The notes: generated from the letters alone by a model not told the origin. A DNA stretch of 64,000 nucleotides from Desmonostoc muscorum FACHB-395 (GCF_014698035.1 NZ_JACJSF010000024.1:33594-97593), one strand, 5' to 3'; positions 48,901 through 57,015 are shown, counted from the stretch's first letter. Made by a program: numbers and translations.

Positions 48901-50323
48901 AGAAATGCTAACTCAAATCTGGGCTGAAGTCTTAAAAATTGAGAAAGTCAGTATTTACGACAACTTCTTTGAATTGGGTGGACATTCTTTATTAACAACT
49001 CAATTACTTGCCAAAGTTAAAGAAGCTTTTAACTTGGATATATCTTTACGCAGTTTGTTAGAGAAACCCACTGTAGCGGGTTTAGCAGAAAATATTGATC
49101 GAGTTTGTCAAATAGAAATTGATTACCCACTTTTGGATCTCAAAGCTGAAGTCATTTTAGATCAAACAATTGTTCGTGAAAATGCCGTTAAGTTTATTCC
49201 TGAACCTAGTGCTATTCTATTGACTGGAGCAACGGGCTTTTTAGGATTATTCTTACTAGCTGAACTTCTACAACAAACCCAAGCAGATATTTATTGCTTA
49301 GTTCGTTATAAAAATATTGAGAATGTCCATAAAAAACTGCAAACTGCTCTGGAATCTTATGGAGTTTGGAACGAAATTTGGAGTTCCAGAATCATTCCTA
49401 TTCTTGGGGATTTATCAAAACCACTTTTTGGTTTAAAAACTGAAAAATTCCAAGAATTGGCAAGTATTATTGATGTTATCTACCATAATGGGGCTTGGGT
49501 ACATCATATTTATCCCTACTCTATTCTCAAACCTACAAACGTACTGGGTACACAAGAAATTTTGAGATTAGCTAGTCAAATAAAAACTAAACCAGTACAT
49601 TTTATTTCTAGCTCTGGTGTTGTACCTTCCAAAATTGAATCTGGAGCCAAATTAGTCCGAGAACAAGATAGCCTAAATGAAAACGAATTTCCTAGTAATG
49701 GATATTGTCAAACTAAATGGGTAGCTGAAAAGCTAGTAAAAACGGCGATTGAAAGGGGAATTCCTATCTCTATTTACAGACCATCACGTATATCTGGACA
49801 TAGCAAAACTGGGGTCTTTAATAGTAATGATTTTCTGTACAAACTGATAATAGGTTGTGTGCAATTGGGAAGTGCGCCAGATATAGACATTCGAGAGAAT
49901 ATAGTTCCTGTAGATTATGTCAGCAAAGCAATAGTTAATTTATCGAAACAGAAAGAATCTTTAGGGAAAACTTTTCACTTAGTGCATCCTCAAACTCTCC
50001 ACTCAAATACACTTATTGACCATATTCGCTCATTGGGTTATGCAATTGAACAAAATTCTTATGAGCAATGGCGAGAGAAATTACTCAATGTTACTCAAAG
50101 CTCCTTTGAACATCCGTTATATTCATTAGTACCATTTTTTCCAGCAAGACAAGCTGAAGAAGAAGATTCAAACTCAGAATTGTTACAGCTTGATAATCAA
50201 AATGTCATCAATGGATTAGTAGGTAGTTCGATTACTTGTCCTCCAATAGACAATCAATTACTCAGCGTTTATTTTTCCTATCTGATTAAGCAGGGCTTTT
50301 TGGATAATAAAGTTTGTAACTGA
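45986..50323 (+). CDS. NRPS termination module: interface-A-PCP-thioester reductase
   Basis: The 1445-residue protein starts with an interface-type C domain carrying SLPALCAD (141-148) in place of HHxxxDG. The A domain (about 460-960) has FDSSVAGIF and NEYGPTEASVW; I read DSASIAEVWK, which matches no code I know for certain and shares D-S-A-E-V positions with the His code. The PCP has LGGHS near 998. The C-terminal part (about 1070-1445) is a short-chain-dehydrogenase-type thioester reductase (TD) with GATGFLG near 1080 and the catalytic Tyr1240/Lys1244 (YCQTK). There is no thioesterase anywhere in the cluster, so NAD(P)H-dependent reductive release as aldehyde or alcohol is the expected end of synthesis. 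Confidence 0.93.
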   Translation: MQVLESIEGFRLSPQQEHLWLLQQIDQSWAYRSDCAILIEGNIDLNNLELALQDVVNRYEILRTNFICLPGMTIPVQVITDSKVILEKKSDITNLTPQEQEVKIELIFQEIKQQTFQFEQGSILHTSLVNISLKQHLLLISLPALCADRATFNCLVRELATSYLGKFDEKLSKEPLQYADFSEWQNQILEAEETKIGREYWQQQDFSTIDTFQLPFEKHLSEKRIFQPKLVNSIITPELVANIETLAHKHNTSASNFYLTCWLILLQRLSGQSEMIVAREFNGRKYEELQEALGLFAKYLPVHCHLEDTFKFSQVLQQVHESVESIHKWQECFTWEQIPDILPFSSVIFDFAEEDIRHYAGNILFSIFKLDSCTERFKIKLSCRREKDFLSTEFHYDCNLFSPQDIAGLAEQFHKLLESAVHDPEAAIGELEILSDRTLNQLLFEFNQTQADYPQNKCIHELLTEQVERTPNNIAVVFNNQELTYAELNARANQLAHYLKHLGVGAEVLVGICVERSLEMLVGILGILKAGGAYVPLDPHYPQERLSFMLEDTQVSVLLTQQHLLEGLPKHDTQTICLDTEWEAIAQQSQKNPLITISTENLAYIIYTSGSTGKPKGVAIAHRNLVHSTTARIAYYQQAVSNFLLLSSFAFDSSVAGIFWTLCCGGTLHLPEEGVQREVPKLIELISQNSVSHLLSLPSLYALILQQAKPENLNSLRTVIVAGEACPLELVQHHSQFQPEVSLFNEYGPTEASVWSSAYYCHTAETGKQISIGSPISNTQIYILDSHLHPVPIGIHGEIYISGEGLARGYLNQSAITSEKFIPHPFSKKPGVRLYKTGDLAKYLPDGNIEFLGRIDNQVKIRGFRIELGEIETALNKYSGVQETVVIAREDVPGKRLVAYVVPQPKSALTVNELRSFLKDKLPEFMIPSAVVLLKKLPLNANGKVDRKALPAPEEVRSDLIGDFVSPRTSVEEMLTQIWAEVLKIEKVSIYDNFFELGGHSLLTTQLLAKVKEAFNLDISLRSLLEKPTVAGLAENIDRVCQIEIDYPLLDLKAEVILDQTIVRENAVKFIPEPSAILLTGATGFLGLFLLAELLQQTQADIYCLVRYKNIENVHKKLQTALESYGVWNEIWSSRIIPILGDLSKPLFGLKTEKFQELASIIDVIYHNGAWVHHIYPYSILKPTNVLGTQEILRLASQIKTKPVHFISSSGVVPSKIESGAKLVREQDSLNENEFPSNGYCQTKWVAEKLVKTAIERGIPISIYRPSRISGHSKTGVFNSNDFLYKLIIGCVQLGSAPDIDIRENIVPVDYVSKAIVNLSKQKESLGKTFHLVHPQTLHSNTLIDHIRSLGYAIEQNSYEQWREKLLNVTQSSFEHPLYSLVPFFPARQAEEEDSNSELLQLDNQNVINGLVGSSITCPPIDNQLLSVYFSYLIKQGFLDNKVCN

Positions 50324-50366
50324 TGAATAATTAAAAGTTTTGCAATAGTTTCAAGAGTGATATTTT

Positions 50367-51824
50367 ATGATTTCAACAACTCGTTATGATGATTATGATG
50401 TTCTTGCATTACATCAAAAATCCGATATTTTAACTGAATTATTAGCCAAAGCAGGGCTGACAAATCAGCAGCAAAAGTATTTACAACATTTTATCAATAG
50501 CTATAGCGATCGCACCAAAACATCTAAACATCTTTCCCAATCTTATCGCCCAGTTCTCTCTGATGATAAAAACTTAGGAGAGTTCAATTTACTATTCAAA
50601 GAAATGTATTATCCCATTGTTGCTAATCGCTCTATGGGTTCCAAAATCTGGGATGTAGATGGTAATGAATATGTAGATGTAATGATGGGTTTGGGAATAA
50701 ATCTCTTTGGTCATAATCCCTCATTTATTAAAGAGGCTTTAATCGCACAACTTGATCAAGGAATTCAAATTGGCCCCCAATCAGAAATTGTTGGTGAGGT
50801 AGCTGAGTTAATTTCTCAACTTACAGGAATGGAGCGGGTTTGTTTTAGTAATACTGGTACAGAAGCAGTAATGACTGCTATCCGTATCGCCAGAGCAGTT
50901 ACAGAACGCAAGAAAATCGTTATATTTTCAGGTTCTTATCATGGTCATTTTGATGGCACTTTAGTTAACACAAATAAGGCAGAAGATAATCAATATGCCA
51001 TACCCTTAGCGCCTGGAGTATTACAAAACTTTGTGAGTGATGTTTTGATTTTAGATTATGGCAATCCTCAATCATTAGAAGTTATTAAAGCATATAAGCA
51101 AGAATTAGCAGCAGTTTTGGTAGTTCCTGTGCAAACTTCTAGACCGGCTTTACAACCAAAAGAATTTCTCCAGAAATTAAGGAAATTAACACAAGAATCT
51201 GGAATTGCCTTAATTTTTGATGAAATGGTAACAGGGTTTCGGATTCATCCTGGTGGCGCACAAGCTTATTTTGATGTACAAGCAGACATAGCCACTTATG
51301 GAAAAATTGTTGGTGGTGGGATACCAATTGGGGTAATTGCCGGTAAAAATATTTATATGGATGCAATTGATGGGGGAATGTGGAGTTACGGCGATGCTTC
51401 TTACCCTCTGGTGAAAAAGACGTTTTTTGCAGGTACTTTTTGTAAGCATCCGTTAGCATTAGCTGCTGCAAAAGCTGTATTAAAGTATATGCAGAATTCG
51501 GGGCCTTCTCTACAACAAAATCTGAATGAACGAACAACACAATTTGTTAAGGCTTTGAATAATTATTTTGCAGCCGATGGAATACCGCTACAGATGGCAA
51601 ATTTTGGCTCACTATTTGGTTCTGCATCTTTAGAGATTTCTGGAGGAAATTCTACTGCTTCAGTAGCAATGAGTTTCTTGAAATATCATCTTCTCGACAG
51701 AGGAGTTCACTTATTAGGTGTAAGTGGTTATTTATCAACAGCCCATACAGATGAAGATATTAACTACATTATTCAAGTTGTTAAGGATAGCATCAGTAAT
51801 TTGAGAGAAGGAGGCTTTATCTAA
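50367..51824 (+). CDS. PLP-dependent aminotransferase of the glutamate-1-semialdehyde type, freed AMT homologue
   Basis: The 485-residue protein has the class-III aminotransferase fold: GTEAVMTAIRIAR, SGSYHGHFDG and IFDEMVTGFR, and the PLP Lys313 in TYGKIVGGG. Its N-terminal 75 residues (LTNQQQKYLQHFINSYSDRTKTSKHLSQSYRP) match the linker that precedes the AMT domain in the protein at 31966 (LTPGQQKHLDALIARF...), so it looks like an AMT domain released as a free enzyme, not a housekeeping hemL. It is 43 bp downstream of the TD-terminated NRPS. By analogy with MxcL in myxochelin synthesis, which transaminates the aldehyde freed by a reductase domain, it probably turns the released aldehyde into a primary amine. 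Acting as a second beta-aminating enzyme is the alternative. Confidence 0.85.
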   Translation: MISTTRYDDYDVLALHQKSDILTELLAKAGLTNQQQKYLQHFINSYSDRTKTSKHLSQSYRPVLSDDKNLGEFNLLFKEMYYPIVANRSMGSKIWDVDGNEYVDVMMGLGINLFGHNPSFIKEALIAQLDQGIQIGPQSEIVGEVAELISQLTGMERVCFSNTGTEAVMTAIRIARAVTERKKIVIFSGSYHGHFDGTLVNTNKAEDNQYAIPLAPGVLQNFVSDVLILDYGNPQSLEVIKAYKQELAAVLVVPVQTSRPALQPKEFLQKLRKLTQESGIALIFDEMVTGFRIHPGGAQAYFDVQADIATYGKIVGGGIPIGVIAGKNIYMDAIDGGMWSYGDASYPLVKKTFFAGTFCKHPLALAAAKAVLKYMQNSGPSLQQNLNERTTQFVKALNNYFAADGIPLQMANFGSLFGSASLEISGGNSTASVAMSFLKYHLLDRGVHLLGVSGYLSTAHTDEDINYIIQVVKDSISNLREGGFI

Positions 51825-51922
51825 TATTAGGCTGTGGCATTAAAAGACAAAAATAGCTAAGAACTAATTTTTTAATTGTTGAGCTTTAAATAGGTAAGTT
51901 ACTGTTTGGTGGTGTTTAACGT

Positions 51923-53284
51923 ATGGCAACCATAGCATTTTGTATTTTTAATTATCAAGGGGAATTAAATAGTACTTTGAAACTAGCAAAAAAACTAAGT
52001 TTACTTGGACATGAAGTTTTATATTTAGGGTTGCCAGATTATGAGGAAAAAGTTTGTAGCTACGGATTTAAATTTTTGCCAATTCTAGAAAAATGGTTTC
52101 CCAAAGGATTTATTCAACAGCTAGAAATTAACAATTCCAATAAGCTTCAAGGATTACTAAATCAATTAAGATATAAAAAATCTTTAAACTCTTTAATTAA
52201 TTCCTTAATAAAAGGAGAAAATCGAGAAATACACACTCTTTTAAAAACATTTAACCCTAAGTTGCTGGTAATAAGTACATACGAAGAACTATATTCTACT
52301 TTCATAGGGATGATAGCCTATGAATGCCAAGTTAAGAGTATTTATTTTACAGATATGTTTACCTCTTTACCATTATCAAATCTCCTTGAAAAGGATATAG
52401 TTACAAGTTTTGACAATAATTTTATTGCTAAATTGTTTAATTTAAAAAACAAATATATCTATCAAAAACTACTCAAAGCAACTAAAAAAATAATTGCTTT
52501 GTTGAGTAAAACAGATTTTTCTGAGGAAGATATGATCACAAAATTTGCAATTAACAGGAAAATCCCTCTTGATTTATTAGATTTATCTCAAGCAATACCT
52601 TTAAAGTTAACACATCTGGTTTTATGCCCAAAAGAATTAGATTTACCTAATATTTTAAGAGAAAAATGCTATTATGCTGAAGCTTCAATAGACTTACAAA
52701 GAGAAGAACCCTCTTTTGTCTGGTCAAATTTGGATAAAAATAAATCTCTTATTTATTGTTCTTTAGGAACTACAGTGAACACTTTTTCTACTTTAGGTAT
52801 AAATAGAATTAAACAATTATTTCAAAATGTGATTGATGCTGCATCGCTTAAAAATGAATACCAATTGGTCTTATCATTAAGCGATTATATTAGTGTTGAA
52901 GACTTCGAGTATATACCTGAAAATATAATAGTTGTTAACAAAGCACCACAATTAGGACTTCTTAAGAAAGCATCTATAGCAATTATAGCTGGAGGAATAA
53001 ACACTATTAAAGAATGCATATTTTGCGGAGTACCAATGATTGTGTTTCCTGTATGGGCTGACCAACCAGACAATGCAGAAAGAATTGAATATCATGGTTT
53101 AGGTGTAGTTGCTGATGTCAATAATACATCTACTAATCTTATTGTCGATTTAATTGAGACGATAGAAAATGATTTGTTATTAAAACAGAGATTAAAAATA
53201 TGGGGAGAAAAATTTCAGGATATAGAAAAATCTGGGATGGCGACGCAGTTTATCTTAGAAATGTTAGAAGATAAACATATTTAA
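51923..53284 (+). CDS. GT1/MGT-like glycosyltransferase
   Basis: The 453-residue protein has the two-lobed GT-B pattern of UDP/NDP-sugar-dependent macrolide-type glycosyltransferases. The N-terminal lobe starts with FCIFNYQGELNSTLKLAKKLSLLGHEVLYL. The C-terminal lobe has SLGTTVNTF, APQLGLLKKASIAIIAGGINTIKECIFCGVPMIVFPVWADQPDNA. The usual THGG of the donor-phosphate site reads IAGG here, so the His is Ala; the acceptor and donor loops are otherwise kept. It probably attaches a sugar to a hydroxyl of the peptide or ketide, and the MycE-like methyltransferase at 13953 could methylate that sugar. Sugar and site are unknown, and the His loss leaves some doubt about activity. No sugar-biosynthesis genes are seen nearby. 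Confidence 0.82.
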   Translation: MATIAFCIFNYQGELNSTLKLAKKLSLLGHEVLYLGLPDYEEKVCSYGFKFLPILEKWFPKGFIQQLEINNSNKLQGLLNQLRYKKSLNSLINSLIKGENREIHTLLKTFNPKLLVISTYEELYSTFIGMIAYECQVKSIYFTDMFTSLPLSNLLEKDIVTSFDNNFIAKLFNLKNKYIYQKLLKATKKIIALLSKTDFSEEDMITKFAINRKIPLDLLDLSQAIPLKLTHLVLCPKELDLPNILREKCYYAEASIDLQREEPSFVWSNLDKNKSLIYCSLGTTVNTFSTLGINRIKQLFQNVIDAASLKNEYQLVLSLSDYISVEDFEYIPENIIVVNKAPQLGLLKKASIAIIAGGINTIKECIFCGVPMIVFPVWADQPDNAERIEYHGLGVVADVNNTSTNLIVDLIETIENDLLLKQRLKIWGEKFQDIEKSGMATQFILEMLEDKHI

Positions 53285-53315
53285 TAAATAAATTTAGTTA
53301 ATACGGAATAAAAAA

Positions 53316-54266
53316 ATGAGTTACTACTTAGAAGGAATCAACTCTTACGATGTAGATCAAAATAATTATAGTGAAGCGATCACTTTTTATAAGCGAGGCA
53401 TTGAAACTGATCCTAGCCTGATGTCTAATTATTGGCATATATGCTTGGCGCTGCTACTTCAAGGAGAAGAATCAGAGGCTAAGGCTACTTGGTTATCGGT
53501 GATAGAGCAAGCAGATGATATAGATAAAATTAACGCTTGGACACTAGAAATTGTTGACTTACTAACGGCAGAAGCTACAAAACGCGAAGCTGTTTCTGAC
53601 TCGGAATTTGCTCAAAAAATGCACGGTTATGCTGCTATCGCACGAGGGGAAGCATGGAAAAAAGTCAAAGGATATAAGTTTACAACTGATTGGTTTATTG
53701 AAAATCTTCCAATCTGGGAACAGTATTTAATACACTTAGCTAATCAGCCTGAAATTAATGTTCTAGAAATCGGTAGTTGGGAAGGTATGTCTGCTTGTTG
53801 GCTTTTAGATAACGTTCTCACTCATGAATCATCAAGAATCACGTGCATAGATACCTTTGAGGGAAGCGTTGAACACAAATTTGAATATGACGACAGTTAT
53901 ATTCAATCTGTTGAGGAAAGATTTGATTTCAATATTTCTCAAACCAACGCTTTAGAGAAGGTAACGAAAATTATTGGTAACTCGCAAGATGTAATGCGAT
54001 CGCTCCCTTTAAATAATTACGATATCCTTTATGTTGATGGTTCACATTTAGCGGCTGATGTCCTCACTGATGCTATTTTGGGTTGGGGACTTGTCAAGGT
54101 TGGAGGCATCATTATTTTTGATGACTATGATTTTCAATTCCATGATAGTGTCAATACCGAACAAGACACAAAAATTGGCATAGATGCTTTTCTGAAAGTA
54201 TTTTATAAAAAAGTCAATATAGTTCATCAAGCTCATCAAGTGATCGTTGAGAAAATATTGGATTAA
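53316..54266 (+). CDS. TPR-Methyltransf_24 class SAM-dependent methyltransferase
   Basis: The 316-residue protein has an N-terminal TPR-like helix pair (NNYSEAITFYKRGIETDPSLMSNYW, about 16-42). A central class I methyltransferase fold follows: VLEIGSWEGMSACWLLDNV near 149, TCIDTFEGS, GNSQDVMRSLP, DILYVDGSHLAADVLTDA and GGIIIFDDYDF. The VDGSH and DDY acidic/His residues fit the metal-binding O-methyltransferases of the Methyltransf_24 group (family knowledge). It follows the glycosyltransferase by 31 bp and precedes the MbtH-like gene, so it is probably a tailoring enzyme of the same product. The acceptor hydroxyl cannot be named. Confidence 0.78.
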   Translation: MSYYLEGINSYDVDQNNYSEAITFYKRGIETDPSLMSNYWHICLALLLQGEESEAKATWLSVIEQADDIDKINAWTLEIVDLLTAEATKREAVSDSEFAQKMHGYAAIARGEAWKKVKGYKFTTDWFIENLPIWEQYLIHLANQPEINVLEIGSWEGMSACWLLDNVLTHESSRITCIDTFEGSVEHKFEYDDSYIQSVEERFDFNISQTNALEKVTKIIGNSQDVMRSLPLNNYDILYVDGSHLAADVLTDAILGWGLVKVGGIIIFDDYDFQFHDSVNTEQDTKIGIDAFLKVFYKKVNIVHQAHQVIVEKILD

Positions 54267-54354
54267 AAGGTATATTTTTTAGATAAGAATGCTTTAAAAA
54301 TATACATTTTCAAATTGTAAGAAAATCTAAATAATCAATTATCAGGTAATAAAT

Positions 54355-54561
54355 ATGTATCAAAATGAAACGGAAGACATCACAATTTACAAAGTTGTAG
54401 TAAATCATGAAGAACAATATTCAATCTGGTTTGCCAACCGAGAAAACCCCCTTGGCTGGAGAGATGTGGGCAAAACTGGTCTCAAGCAAGAATGCCTTGA
54501 ATATATTAAGGAAGTATGGACAGATATGAGACCTCTAAGCCTCAAGAAGAAAATGGAATAA
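54355..54561 (+). CDS. MbtH-like protein
   Basis: The 68-residue protein has the family signature: [11 protein letters not shown] (about 17-27), NPLGWRDVG (31-39) and the C-terminal [15 protein letters not shown]. MbtH-like proteins bind NRPS adenylation domains and help their folding and activity; they have no catalysis of their own. Its place at the end of the cluster is usual. At least one of the five A domains here, for instance an Asp-activating one, is likely to depend on it. Confidence 0.95.
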   Translation: MYQNETEDITIYKVVVNHEEQYSIWFANRENPLGWRDVGKTGLKQECLEYIKEVWTDMRPLSLKKKME

Positions 54562-54687
54562 TCTGCTCATTAGACTTAGGCATTATTTGGAGTAGCTAGA
54601 AGCTATTACCTCTTTTTGAGCCTATCTAGACAAATCGACAGTCTCAATTATTAGGGATTATTCAACAGTCCCCATTCATTAACTCTA

Positions 54688-56823
54688 ATGTTTATTAGCA
54701 AAATAAAGTTGCTTGGTTTTATAGGTTTAAAGCCGTATGGCAATAAACACTATATCTTGAGAGTTTTACCCTTTTTATTCGCGCTCATCTTTGTTTTAGT
54801 AGTAGGAAACCAAAGCCTTAGTTCTTCACCAAAAACAACTGAAATACTTTGGGATACTTATGGTGTACCGCATATTTATGGCAAGGATAACCAAAGTGCC
54901 TTTCAAGCTTTCGGTTGGGCGCAGATGCAGAGTCATGGCAACCTGCTTTTGCATCTCTACGGTCAAGCACGGGGAAGGGCTGCCGAATATTGGGGAGAAA
55001 AGTATCTAGAATCAGATCGTTGGGTACAAACTATGGGAGTACCAGAACGATCGCATTCTTGGTATTTGGCCCAAAGTCCAAAGTTTCGCCGTTATCTTGA
55101 TGCTTTTGCCAGTGGAATTAACGCTTATGCTGAGAAACACAAGGATTTGATTGCTGATGAAGTTGAGATTGTCTTGCCAGTCAAAGGCGAGGATGTGCTG
55201 GCTCACCAGATGCGGGTACTGAATTTCACTTTTATTGCCAATCCAGAAGAAGTTGCAGGTGTCAGTAAACAGCAGTCAAAACCAGGATCTAATGGTTGGG
55301 CGATCGCACCATCACATTCTGAAAATGGTCATGCTATGCTTCTGGCTAATCCACATCTGCCTTGGTCAGATTTATTTCTGTGGTATGAAGCACATATTAC
55401 TGCACCAGGAATTAATGCTTATGGGGCAACACTGGTAGGGATTCCCGTTTTAGCGATCGCCTTTAATGATAATTTGGGTTGGACTCATACAGTAAATACC
55501 TATGATGGCTGGGATAACTACGAACTAAAACTAGCCGATGGTGGTTATCGCTTCGATGGTCAAGTCCGAGCCTTTAAGACAAAAACCCGATCTTTGAAAG
55601 TGAAGCAAAAAGACGGTACTCTGCGCTCACAAAAACTTGTAGTGGAAAGTTCTATCCACGGTCCAGTCATATCACGAAAAGATGGTAAAGCTGTGGCACT
55701 GCGTGTTGTGGGTCTTGACCAACCAGGTGTCCTACAGCAGTGGTGGGATATGGCACGTTCCCAAAACCTCACCCAGTTTCAAGCTGTCCTGCAACGATTA
55801 CAACTACCGATGTTTACAGTGATGTATGCAGACAGAGAAGGTCATATTATGCACCTTTTTAACGGTCAAGTACCAATTCGTCAACAAGGCAATTTTGAAT
55901 ACTGGCAAGGTTTAATACCTGGCGACACATCTAAAACCTTATGGTCAAAAACTCATCCATATCAGGATCTACCGCGCGTAATTGATCCAAAAAGCGGCTG
56001 GTTACAAAATACAAATGACCCACCTTGGACAACAACCTTTCCCCAGGTTCTCAATCCAGATAATTATCCGCCTTATATGGCACCACGCGGCCCAATGGAG
56101 TTTAGATCGCAACGTACTGTGCAGATGTTAGCAGAGGATGACAAAATCTCTTTTGATGAGATGGTTTCCTATAAACATTCAACACGTATGGAACTAGCAG
56201 ATCGCCTTTTGGATGACTTGATTCCAGCAGCCCGGAAGTACGGAAGCGAATTAGCTCGTCGATCTGCTGATGTACTGTCAGCTTGGGATCGGCAAACCAA
56301 TGCAGATAGTCGAGGTGCAGTACTATTTGCTGCTTGGGTAGATGCGATAGACTTCGATAGTGTATTTAGCAAACCCTGGAGTGAAGACTCTCCACTGACT
56401 ACACCTGATGGCTTGGCTAATCCTGAAAGTGCAGTCACAACACTCTTAACTGTTGCAGCTAAGGTAGAAAAAACCTATGGAAACCTAGATGTAGCATGGG
56501 GAGATGTTTTCCGGTTACAGTCTGGTGATGTGGATTTGCCTGCAAATGGTGGCGATGGCGGACTTGGTATTTTCCGAGTTCTCAATTTTGTTCCACTACC
56601 AGACGGGCGCTTCAAATCTGTTTCTGGTGATTCTTATGTTGCTGCGATTGAATTTTCTCAACCTGTAAAAGCGATGGCACTTACCAGTTATGGTAATGCA
56701 ACTCAACCAGGTTCAGCCTCTGCTGGCGACCAGTTGAAATTGTTCGCCCGCAAGCAGTTGCGGCAGGTTTGGTTCTCACACCAGGATGTTCTATCCCATT
56801 TGGCAGAACGCAAGGTATTTTAA
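54688..56823 (+). CDS. Exported penicillin-amidase-family (Ntn-hydrolase) acylase, PvdQ/AHL-acylase-like
   Basis: The 711-residue precursor has one hydrophobic export segment (about 20-45). The Ntn nucleophile Ser201 lies in PGSNGWAIAPSHSE, where self-cleavage would give an alpha chain (about 45-200) and a beta chain. The HTVNTYDGWDNY and later LQNTNDPPW segments fit the S45 family. Related enzymes remove acyl chains from penicillin G, acyl-homoserine lactones or, in Pseudomonas PvdQ, the fatty acid of the pyoverdine precursor in the periplasm. Sitting downstream of a FAAL-primed NRPS cluster on the same strand, it may remove the lipid after export of the peptide. An independent quorum-quenching role, as proposed for Anabaena AiiC, is the alternative. 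The 126-bp gap before it leaves co-transcription open. Confidence 0.88.
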   Translation: MFISKIKLLGFIGLKPYGNKHYILRVLPFLFALIFVLVVGNQSLSSSPKTTEILWDTYGVPHIYGKDNQSAFQAFGWAQMQSHGNLLLHLYGQARGRAAEYWGEKYLESDRWVQTMGVPERSHSWYLAQSPKFRRYLDAFASGINAYAEKHKDLIADEVEIVLPVKGEDVLAHQMRVLNFTFIANPEEVAGVSKQQSKPGSNGWAIAPSHSENGHAMLLANPHLPWSDLFLWYEAHITAPGINAYGATLVGIPVLAIAFNDNLGWTHTVNTYDGWDNYELKLADGGYRFDGQVRAFKTKTRSLKVKQKDGTLRSQKLVVESSIHGPVISRKDGKAVALRVVGLDQPGVLQQWWDMARSQNLTQFQAVLQRLQLPMFTVMYADREGHIMHLFNGQVPIRQQGNFEYWQGLIPGDTSKTLWSKTHPYQDLPRVIDPKSGWLQNTNDPPWTTTFPQVLNPDNYPPYMAPRGPMEFRSQRTVQMLAEDDKISFDEMVSYKHSTRMELADRLLDDLIPAARKYGSELARRSADVLSAWDRQTNADSRGAVLFAAWVDAIDFDSVFSKPWSEDSPLTTPDGLANPESAVTTLLTVAAKVEKTYGNLDVAWGDVFRLQSGDVDLPANGGDGGLGIFRVLNFVPLPDGRFKSVSGDSYVAAIEFSQPVKAMALTSYGNATQPGSASAGDQLKLFARKQLRQVWFSHQDVLSHLAERKVF

Positions 56824-56847
56824 AATTCAACTTAGTAGCCAATACTT

Positions 56848-57015
56848 TAGGACTAGCCCTTTCAAGGTAGGTAAAAATATTCCTCTTTAATCTTTTTACT
56901 CTGTGTTCTCTGTGCCTCTGTGGTTAGAAAAATTACTTTTAAACCGCAGAGGCACAAAGAGCGCAGAGAGAGAAAAAAAGAGATTTTACCAGTCACCTTG
57001 AAAGGGCTAGTCCTA
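56848..57015. mobile_element. MITE-like palindromic element with perfect 21-bp terminal inverted repeats
   Basis: The ends 56848-56868 and 56995-57015 are perfect inverted copies (outer bases TAGGACTAGCC...). Inside lies a second large inverted repeat, 56898-56925 against 56942-56970, of the CTCTGTGCCTCTGTGGTT family also seen at 25642. The full 168 bp can fold into one long hairpin and has no credible coding frame; the open frames through it are by-products of the repeat. It marks the right border of the biosynthetic genes. The remainder of this gap up to 57288 shows nothing I can name. Confidence 0.7.

Noticed and set aside
15952..50323. Epimerisation or thioesterase domains in the assembly line
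   Set aside because: I found no E-domain after any PCP and no GxSxG thioesterase at any C terminus; the only release domain is the TD reductase.
50367..51824. Housekeeping glutamate-1-semialdehyde aminomutase (hemL)
   Set aside because: The N-terminal extension matches the PKS AMT linker, and the gene sits inside the NRPS/PKS operon next to a reductase-terminated module.
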